From contig NZ_CALERY010000003.1 in assembly GCF_937906905.1 (NCBI RefSeq), forward strand, positions 53,553-117,552: a stretch of 64,000 nucleotides of DNA, read 5' to 3'. Shown in pieces: positions 58,318 to 64,000 of this stretch (within the stretch, counting starts at the first letter, position 1; every line of letters starts with the position of its first letter). This stretch comes from an uncultured Helicobacter sp. GTDB lineage: Bacteria; Campylobacterota; Campylobacteria; Campylobacterales; Helicobacteraceae. A program made the position numbers and the translations under genes. The notes beneath the pieces are model-generated. The model did not search any database and was not told the DNA's origin. It saw only the letters and a program-made list of their open reading frames with translations.

Positions 58318-59277
58318 TTAAAGTGTAGTATTATCAAAATGATGGTGCAAATCTTTAGAGAGTGCGCTCATAAAGAGTGGGCTATATGGTGTTTTGTCCG
58401 CTATTACTGCGCAAAAGTGTAGCATATCTTTTTGCTGTGCAATACACTCAAGGCAGAGTTTTAGAATCTGTGAGGCATGGTCTTTTGGGATATGTTTTGG
58501 AGCGTGGCTTGGCGAGGTGAAGTGCTTGTGGATTCTATGCACAAGCGTTTTGTTTGTGATTTCTAAAATCATAGAATCTATGGGCATTTTCACAAACATC
58601 AAATTTTCTTGTGGCTGAAGCGAAATATATGTGCTATCAACGCCAAAGATTTTGGTGCTATATGAATCAAAGAGATATAAGCTTTTGTTGTAGTTGTCTT
58701 CTAAGCTCTCCAGCATTAGCTCAAGCACGCTTATGCGCTGGGCTTTTGTGTAAAAATTGCCAATAGGGGAAAAAGCAAAGCGCAGTAAGGATTCTATGCT
58801 ATACCATTCCACACTTTCAAAGCCGTGCTCTAGCATTAGCTCATAGCGTTTTATGCGCAAAGCTTGCGCGTGGATAGAGTTGCCAAACTTGTAGGGAAAG
58901 GTAACAATTTTATCGCGATAGGCTGGGGAAGGGAAGCGCGGGTGAATGACGAAGCGGCGTTTGGATTCTCGCTCCAAGATGTATTCTAAGCTCCCTTCAT
59001 AACCTTTGTCTATGATTGTTATCTCGCTTTGTGGCAGGGCGTTTAGCAGGGAGAGAAACTCATCTTTTTCACAATCTTGCTCCCAAATCCTGCCAGGGTA
59101 GCGGAAAAATGTAGAAATAGCTTGGCACACTTCTAGGGGCGGTGCTTTGGCGACACTTTTATCAATCCACGAAGTGAGCGTGCGTCTATCCTTGCCGATG
59201 ATTTGGGCGAATTTACTTACGCTTAGCCCACTGCGCTCATAAATGATGAGCAAGCGATCTAAAATACTCAATGCCAT
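58318..59277 (-). CDS. Helix-turn-helix regulator divergent from the propionate genes
   Basis: The 319-residue protein has an N-terminal helix-turn-helix (about 4-50): ILDRLLIIYERSGLSVSKFAQIIGKDRRTLTSWIDKS. The C-terminal region (about 75-319) has no recognised domain but includes WYL-like features (EGSLEYILERESKRRFVIHPRF and repeated beta/alpha stretches), which is a weak impression. The start at 59277 has AAAGGCG upstream. It is divergent from the CoA-transferase-prp genes, and the space between holds a 15-bp inverted repeat, so control of propionate use is the natural guess. Confidence 0.75.
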   Translation of the reverse strand: MALSILDRLLIIYERSGLSVSKFAQIIGKDRRTLTSWIDKSVAKAPPLEVCQAISTFFRYPGRIWEQDCEKDEFLSLLNALPQSEITIIDKGYEGSLEYILERESKRRFVIHPRFPSPAYRDKIVTFPYKFGNSIHAQALRIKRYELMLEHGFESVEWYSIESLLRFAFSPIGNFYTKAQRISVLELMLESLEDNYNKSLYLFDSYSTKIFGVDSTYISLQPQENLMFVKMPIDSMILEITNKTLVHRIHKHFTSPSHAPKHIPKDHASQILKLCLECIAQQKDMLHFCAVIADKTPYSPLFMSALSKDLHHHFDNTTL

Positions 59278-59284
59278 AACTCGC

Positions 59285-59357
59285 CTTTGCACAATTTTTA
59301 TACAAGATCGCAAAATATGTGCAGATTCTACAAAAAAAGAGCAAAAATTGTGCAAAG
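59285..59357. promoter_or_regulatory. Paired operator between the regulator and the propionate operon
   Basis: CTTTGCACAATTTTT (59285-59299) and AAAAATTGTGCAAAG (59343-59357) are perfect complements, 58 bases centre to centre. The left copy covers the regulator leader and the right copy lies just upstream of the TAGAAT box at 59377, in the -35 area. Such symmetric pairs often bind a dimeric regulator, with or without looping. Confidence 0.75.
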
Positions 59358-59376
59358 AAAATAGCCATAACTTATG

Positions 59377-59382
59377 TAGAAT
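59377..59382 (+). promoter_or_regulatory. -10 box for the propionate operon
   Basis: TAGAAT, preceded by CTTATG, lies about 20 bases after the right half of the inverted repeat and 92 bases before the CoA-transferase start, leaving a long leader. Confidence 0.5.
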
Positions 59383-59473
59383 GGATTCCGTAGTAGCAAA
59401 TGGGATTGCTATAAATCAAGCAAAACTAGCTTGGATAGGCAACCCAAATCCACCAGAATCTAAAGGAGCGACT

Positions 59474-60817
59474 ATGAATGTATATGCGTTATATAGCCAA
59501 AAGCTAACCACCGCGCAAAAAGCAGTGAGTATCGTAAAATCTGGCGATTGGGTGGATTATGGCTGGGCGGTAACTACGCCTGTGGCATTGGATAAAGCGC
59601 TTAGTGAGCGAATCACACAGCTACAAGATATCAAGCTGCGTGGCGGAGTGCTAGTGCAAATGCCAGAAGTTTTTAAAGTCGATACAGAGGGCAAACATGC
59701 TTCATGGCACACTTGGCATGCTAGCGGGATTGGGCGCAAGCTCATTGATCAAGGGCTGGGATTTTATATCCCTATGCGCTACTCTGAGCTTCCTCGACAT
59801 TACAGAGAGACTGCGCCTAAGCCAAATGTCGTCATGCTGCAAGTTACCCCTATGGATAAACATGGGTATTTTAACTTTGGTCCAAGCGCTTCGCATTTGG
59901 CAGCTTGTATCGAGCAGGCGGATATTGTCATCGTCGAGGTAAATAAAAATATCCCGCGCTGTCTTGGTGGGTTTGGTGCAGATGTGCATATTACACAGGT
60001 GGATATGGTTGTCGAGGGCGAGAATCCAGCGCTTGTGGAAATCCCATCTGCGCAGATTAGCCCAGAAGATGAAGCCGTGGCGAAGCTTATTGTAGAAGAG
60101 ATTGGTGATGGGGCGTGTTTGCAGCTTGGGATTGGTGGTATGCCAAATGCTGTGGGAAGCTTCATAGCAAAATCTGATCTCAAAGATCTTGGCGTGCATA
60201 CAGAGGTCTATGTCGATGCGTTTGTGGAGATGACGCTTGCTGGCAAGGTGAGTGGTAAATATAAGCAGCTTAATAAAGGTCGCCAGACATATTCGTTTGC
60301 CATGGGGAGTAAGAGGCTCTATGATTTTTTAGACAATAATCCAGAGTGCATGAGCGCGCCTGTGGATTATACAAATGATATACGCACAATCTCCGCGCTT
60401 GATAATTTCGTCTCTATCAATAATGCCGTAGATGTCGATCTCTTCGGGCAGGTGAATTCCGAGTCTTCTGGCACAAGGCATATCAGCGGCGCTGGCGGTC
60501 AGCTAGATTTTGTGCTAGGTGCATATCTAGCCAAAAATGGCAAAAGCTTTATCTGCTGCTCCTCAACTATGAAAGCTAAAGATGGCACACTAAAATCGCG
60601 AATTCTCCCCACGCTCCATACCGGCAGTATTGTAACAGCCACGCGAGCCAATGTGCATTATCTTGTTACAGAATATGGCAAAGTCAATCTCAAAGGTCTC
60701 TCCACCTGGGAGAAATGTGAGGCGATTATCTCTATCGCTCACCCGGATTTCCGTGAAGAGCTTATCCAAAAAGCCCAAGAGATGAAAATCTGGCGCGCGA
60801 GCAACAAAATCCGCTAA
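59474..60817 (+). CDS. Acyl-CoA:acetate/succinate CoA-transferase, probably for propionate
   Basis: Member of the acetyl-CoA hydrolase/transferase family that moves CoA between carboxylic acids. HTEVYVDA places the catalytic glutamate at about residue 244, in the usual position of the butyryl/propionyl-CoA:acetate transferases. QLGIGGMPNAVGSFI (about 217-231) and SGAGGQLDFVLGAYLAKNGKSFICCSSTMKAKDGT are conserved. The 447-residue length fits. The start at 59474 has AAAGGAGCG upstream; a longer frame from 59243 would overlap the regulator gene. Placed first in the prp set and without a PrpE ligase nearby, it likely activates propionate. Confidence 0.85.
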   Translation: MNVYALYSQKLTTAQKAVSIVKSGDWVDYGWAVTTPVALDKALSERITQLQDIKLRGGVLVQMPEVFKVDTEGKHASWHTWHASGIGRKLIDQGLGFYIPMRYSELPRHYRETAPKPNVVMLQVTPMDKHGYFNFGPSASHLAACIEQADIVIVEVNKNIPRCLGGFGADVHITQVDMVVEGENPALVEIPSAQISPEDEAVAKLIVEEIGDGACLQLGIGGMPNAVGSFIAKSDLKDLGVHTEVYVDAFVEMTLAGKVSGKYKQLNKGRQTYSFAMGSKRLYDFLDNNPECMSAPVDYTNDIRTISALDNFVSINNAVDVDLFGQVNSESSGTRHISGAGGQLDFVLGAYLAKNGKSFICCSSTMKAKDGTLKSRILPTLHTGSIVTATRANVHYLVTEYGKVNLKGLSTWEKCEAIISIAHPDFREELIQKAQEMKIWRASNKIR

Positions 60818-60922
60818 AGCGCTCAAGATAGTATCCTAAATCACTTGTAAAGGAGGCAAAGCATTTACAGAGGATCGCCACAAGCGACCAGATGACAACC
60901 CAACATATAGAAAGGAGCAAAC

Positions 60923-61804
60923 ATGGTTGTAAAAACTCAAGGTGAAAAATTTCGCGAGGCAGTCGCAGCGAACAATCCGCTGCAAATCATAGGCGTGATT
61001 AACGCCTACTCTGCTATACAAGCACAAAAAAGCGGTGCAAAGGCTTTGTATCTAAGTGGCGGTGCATTAGCGGCGATGAGCTTAGGTGTGCCTGATCTTG
61101 GCATTAGCTCATTAGAAGATGTCTGCATTGATGTGCGTCGCATTACAGCAGTGAGTGATTTGCCCTTGCTTGTAGATGCGGACACGGGCTGGGGTGGGGC
61201 GTTTAATATCGCTAGGACGATTAAAGACTTAACGCGAAGTGGAGCAGCAGGCTGCCACATAGAAGACCAAGTCGCGCAAAAACGCTGCGGACACCGCCCA
61301 AACAAAGAGCTTGTCAGCAAAGAAGAGATGTGTGATAGGATAAAAGCGGCAATGGACGCAAAGCTAGATTCTAGCTTTGTGGTAATGGCAAGGACTGATG
61401 CCCACGCAAGTGAGGGGCAAAACGCAGCGATTGAAAGAGCATTAGCCTATGTAGAAGCAGGGGCGGATATGATCTTTGCTGAAGCAATCCACACACTAGA
61501 AGAGTATAGGCAATTTACTGAAGTCATAAAAGTGCCAGTTCTAGCAAATATCACAGAATTTGGCAAAACGCCTTATTTCACGCGTGATGAGCTAGCAAAT
61601 GTAGGAATCTCTATGGTGCTTTACCCCCTATCAGCAGCAAGGGCGATGAATAAGGCGGCTTTAGCGGTGTTTAGAGATATTATCAACAATGGCTCACAGA
61701 AAAATAGCATAGATTCTATGCAAACACGCGATGAGCTATATGAAATGCTTGGCTACCACGAGTATGAGCAAAAGCTCGACACACTTTTTAAAAGCAAAAA
61801 ATAA
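60923..61804 (+). CDS. prpB: 2-methylisocitrate lyase
   Basis: Cleaves 2-methylisocitrate into pyruvate and succinate, the last step of the methylcitrate cycle. LLVDADTGWGG (about 82-92) binds Mg2+, and KRCGHR (120-125) contains the catalytic Cys122. YLSGGALAA (about 43-51) and LANITEFGKTPYFT (about 203-216) are PrpB-specific blocks. The length (293) is typical. AAAGGAGCAAAC precedes the ATG. It lies 105 bases after the CoA-transferase gene, in the same direction. Confidence 0.96.
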   Translation: MVVKTQGEKFREAVAANNPLQIIGVINAYSAIQAQKSGAKALYLSGGALAAMSLGVPDLGISSLEDVCIDVRRITAVSDLPLLVDADTGWGGAFNIARTIKDLTRSGAAGCHIEDQVAQKRCGHRPNKELVSKEEMCDRIKAAMDAKLDSSFVVMARTDAHASEGQNAAIERALAYVEAGADMIFAEAIHTLEEYRQFTEVIKVPVLANITEFGKTPYFTRDELANVGISMVLYPLSAARAMNKAALAVFRDIINNGSQKNSIDSMQTRDELYEMLGYHEYEQKLDTLFKSKK

Positions 61805-61838
61805 TCTACAAAAGATACTTTAATAGAAAGGAGCAACA

Positions 61839-62993
61839 ATGGCAGCACCAACAGAAAAAGTAGTAAAAAAAGTCGGCGGACTAGCAGGGATAAGCGCGGG
61901 AGAATCCGCTATCTGCACTTGTGGCACAGGACACGGGCTAAATTACAGGGGCTATGATATTTATGATTTAGCCGAGCATTGTGAGTTTGAGGAAGTAGCA
62001 TATTTGCTATTAAAAGAGAAGCTACCAAATAAGGCGGAGCTAGAATCGTTCAAAAAGGAATTGATTACCGCACGAAGCTTACCAAAAGAGCTAAAAGAAG
62101 TGCTAAAACTTCTGCCAAAAGACGCACACCCTATGGATATTATGCGGACAGCGTGTTCTACGCTTGGCTGCTTAGAGCCTGAAGAATATGATGTATTTAA
62201 AGCATCTTTTCCAAATCAGCAGAGAATTGGCACAAGGCTTTTAGGGATTTTCCCAAGTGTGCTGACTTTCTGGCATCATTATCACACAAGCGGCAAGGAG
62301 ATAAGCACAGAATCTAGCCAAGATTCTATCGCTGGGTATTTTCTAGAATCCCTGCACCAAAAAGAGCCAAAAGAGCTATGGGTAAAGGCTATGCACGCAA
62401 GTTTGATTCTGTATGCAGAGCACGAGTTTAATGCCTCTACATTTACCGCAAGGGTGATTACTGCGACAATGTCTGATGTGTATGCGGGAATCACGGGGGC
62501 GATTGGGGCGTTAAGGGGACCACTGCACGGCGGAGCGAATGAAGCGGCGATGGATTTGATAGAGGAGTTTAAAACACCAGAGCAAGCAACGCAGGGGATT
62601 TTAGACAAACTTGCTAGAAAAGATAAGATTATGGGCTTTGGACATCGCGTATATGTGGAGAAAGACCCACGCAATGTGGTGATTAAGGCGTGGAGTAAAA
62701 AATTGAGTGAAGATGTGAAAGACACAAAGGGGCTATACCCCATAAGTGAAGCGATAGAAAAGGTAATGTGGGAGCAAAAGAAGCTTTTCCCAAATCTTGA
62801 TTTTTATAGTGCGAGTGCCTATCACTTTATGGGGATTCCCACGCCGTATTTCACGCCGATTTTTATCTTTTCACGCACGGCAGGGTGGCTGGCACATATC
62901 TTTGAGCAAAGGGGGAATAATAAGTTAATTAGACCTAGTTCGCAATATATAGGACCAGAAAACAAAGCGTTTATCCCTATGGATAAGCGTTAA
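61839..62993 (+). CDS. prpC: 2-methylcitrate synthase
   Basis: Condenses propionyl-CoA with oxaloacetate. Citrate synthase fold: GLNYRGYDIYDLAE (about 32-45), GPLHGGANEAAMDLI (active His, about 228-242), KIMGFGHRVY (about 266-275, second active His) and the C-terminal SASAYHFMGIPTPYFTPIFIFSRTAGWLAH with the catalytic Asp replaced or shifted as in PrpC types. GGLAGISAGESAICTCG at the N-terminus is typical of the short methylcitrate synthases. The length (384) fits. AAAGGAGCAACA precedes the ATG. Confidence 0.94.
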   Translation: MAAPTEKVVKKVGGLAGISAGESAICTCGTGHGLNYRGYDIYDLAEHCEFEEVAYLLLKEKLPNKAELESFKKELITARSLPKELKEVLKLLPKDAHPMDIMRTACSTLGCLEPEEYDVFKASFPNQQRIGTRLLGIFPSVLTFWHHYHTSGKEISTESSQDSIAGYFLESLHQKEPKELWVKAMHASLILYAEHEFNASTFTARVITATMSDVYAGITGAIGALRGPLHGGANEAAMDLIEEFKTPEQATQGILDKLARKDKIMGFGHRVYVEKDPRNVVIKAWSKKLSEDVKDTKGLYPISEAIEKVMWEQKKLFPNLDFYSASAYHFMGIPTPYFTPIFIFSRTAGWLAHIFEQRGNNKLIRPSSQYIGPENKAFIPMDKR

Positions 62994-63005
62994 TCTTTTG
63001 CGTGC

Positions 63006-63086
63006 TTTTGCGGGAGTCTGCGGCGTGGGCTTGCTCATTACCACTCAAGGTAAATCCCTTCGCCCACGCCTTGACAACCCACAAAA
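63006..63086. repeat. Palindromic element, core type 1, before prpD (left)
   Basis: Arms TTTTGCGGG (63006-63014) with CCCACAAAA (63078-63086), and GGCGTGGGC (63022-63030) with GCCCACGCC (63062-63070). The core CATTACCACTCAAGGTAA lies at 63036-63053. The middle part of the arms does not pair. Confidence 0.85.
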
Positions 63087-63248
63087 TCATCGCAAAATCT
63101 TTAACGCTTGGGGCGTGTAGCCCTGCCATACAAGTGGCAACTTGAGCAAATATTTAGCTTGGCAATCAGCGGCGGTGAATCTAGATTCTAGATTCTAGAA
63201 TTTTATAAAAACACAAATTCTAGCCATTGCTCTGTTGCTTTGTGAGTT

Positions 63249-63310
63249 TTTAGGGGTTTTTACAATGGGAGTTACCTTGAGTGGTAATGACTATTGTAAA
63301 AATCCCTAAA
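63249..63310. repeat. Palindromic element, core type 1, before prpD (right)
   Basis: Arms TTTAGGGGTTTTTACAAT (63249-63266) and ATTGTAAAAATCCCTAAA (63293-63310) pair at 17 of 18 positions. Core GGGAGTTACCTTGAGTGGTA then ATGACT at 63267-63292. The best-preserved copy in the window. Confidence 0.9.
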
Positions 63311-63369
63311 TCTTGCAAATGGACAGACAAGGGCGGATTTTACTACACCTAAATTACAAGGAGAATACA

Positions 63370-64000
63370 ATGAGTGCCGATATGGGAACACTAGATACCA
63401 AACGACCAGAATTTGATGAGCTGCTAACAAAAATTGCACGCTATGCGTTGGAGTATAAGATTAACTCCCCTTTAGCATACGAGACGGCTAGATACTGCCT
63501 TATGGATACCATAGGTTGCGGACTTTTGGCATTAAACTTTCCAGCTTGCACCAAGCTTTTAGGACCTGTTGTTGAGGGCGCGGAGTTTCGCCCTTTAGGA
63601 GCGAAAATCCCGGGGACTAGCTATCAGCTAGAGCCAGAGCGAGCGGCGTTTAATGTGGGAGCTATGGTTAGGTGGCTTGATTTTAATGACACTTGGCTAG
63701 CCGCAGAGTGGGGACACCCAAGCGATAATCTAGGGGCGATTTGGGCAGTAGCTGACTATCTAAGCCGCAAAAATATTGCTGAAGGCAAAGAGCCTTTAAA
63801 AGTCAAAGATGTGCTAAGTGCGATGATTAAAGCCCACGAGATTCAAGGTGTATTGGCGTTAGAAAACTGCTTTAACAAAGTAGGGCTAGACCACGTGCTG
63901 CTTGTTAGGATCGCTTCTACTGCAGTGGCGTGCGCTATGCTTGGTGGGAGCTTTGAAGAAGTGCGAAACGCGGTAAGCCACGCTTTCATTGATGGCGGGG
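63370..64000 (+). CDS. prpD: 2-methylcitrate dehydratase, N-terminal part
   Basis: Dehydrates 2-methylcitrate to 2-methylaconitate. The visible 210 codons give LTKIARYALEYKINSPLAYETARYCLMDTIGCGLLAL (about 20-56, family block), PGTSYQLEPERAAFNVGAMVRWLDFNDTWLAAEWGHPSDNLGAIW (about 81-126) with the conserved DFNDTW and GHPSDN, and KVGLDHVLLVRIASTAVACAMLGG. AAGGAGAATACA precedes the ATG. The gene runs off the right edge. It completes the methylcitrate route with prpC and prpB. Confidence 0.95.
   Translation, partial: MSADMGTLDTKRPEFDELLTKIARYALEYKINSPLAYETARYCLMDTIGCGLLALNFPACTKLLGPVVEGAEFRPLGAKIPGTSYQLEPERAAFNVGAMVRWLDFNDTWLAAEWGHPSDNLGAIWAVADYLSRKNIAEGKEPLKVKDVLSAMIKAHEIQGVLALENCFNKVGLDHVLLVRIASTAVACAMLGGSFEEVRNAVSHAFIDGG

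Larger units (their letters stand above)
62994..63369. other. Gap of 376 bases between prpC and prpD, holding two palindromic elements
   Basis: No gene visible. It contains the elements at 63006-63086 and 63249-63310, in opposite orientation to each other, and a run of three GATTCTAG-type motifs at about 63180-63202. The prpB and prpC spacing elsewhere is only 30-105 bases, so this gap has grown by insertion, and the elements may affect read-through to prpD. Confidence 0.8.

Noticed and set aside
62994..63369. CRISPR array
   Set aside because: Only two core copies in opposite orientation with self-complementary flanks; no regular spacers and no cas genes.

Overview
The window reads as a chromosomal segment of a Helicobacter species (Campylobacterota) with a fairly high G+C content for the genus. 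Evidence: a close relative of Helicobacter FlaB under a sigma-54 promoter, a recO-accD-rlmH-dksA block, the DUF4492-cydA-cydB arrangement, a CetB-type PAS protein, and several genes carrying long G, C or A tracts. Together with a methylcitrate cycle this suggests an enterohepatic-type Helicobacter. The species call (H. canis-like) is only a guess. No prophage, IS element, CRISPR array or rRNA operon was seen; one tRNA gene was found.

Layout: 1-2172 trpC (partial) and flaB; 2363-3883 a phase-variable membrane protein; 3904-8470 recO, an IMPase-family protein, accD, rlmH, dksA and a membrane protein; 8572-14282 alr, truD, htpX, folE, a membrane protein and mutY; 14340-15975 a CetB-like PAS protein and a WlbA-like sugar oxidoreductase; 16240-19311 cytochrome bd oxidase with two small partners; 19629-24321 gpsA, aspA, a UDG-like protein and a GspE-type ATPase; 24325-30563 a spermidine dehydrogenase-like flavoprotein, a kinase-phosphatase-RNA ligase, tRNA-Ile(CAU) and rodA; 30761-32313 an out-of-frame outer-membrane protein and a lipoprotein; 32398-39097 a minus-strand clpS-clpA-thiS-thiF-thiG-thiH-thiE series; 39361-40181 an out-of-frame FkbM methyltransferase; 40213-47998 mraY-murD-valS-eamA; 48163-53924 a surface-glycan cluster; 54042-59277 YejEF-like transporter parts, DJ-1, pirin and a regulator; 59474-64000 propionate use (CoA-transferase, prpB, prpC, partial prpD).

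Three things stand out. First, the short motif TAGAATC/GATTCTA is very abundant in and between genes and often forms inverted pairs, much as DNA-uptake sequences do in other naturally transformable bacteria. Second, there is a family of palindromic elements with a conserved core of about 25 bp (type 1 contains TTACCTTGAGYGGTAATGAC) flanked by long arms that differ from place to place yet are complementary within each place. Copies lie between genes and also in frame inside thiE, valS and murD. murD (about 902 aa) and valS (1034 aa) are greatly enlarged by mosaics of these and related repeats, recalling the Rickettsia palindromic elements. Third, four genes and one promoter carry slippery homopolymers. 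Three of the four genes (outer-membrane protein, FkbM methyltransferase, radical SAM protein) are out of frame as read, so surface composition is probably phase-variable.

The RNA-repair enzyme, co-directional with the tRNA-Ile(CAU) gene just upstream, and the palindromic elements are the best candidates for undescribed biology.
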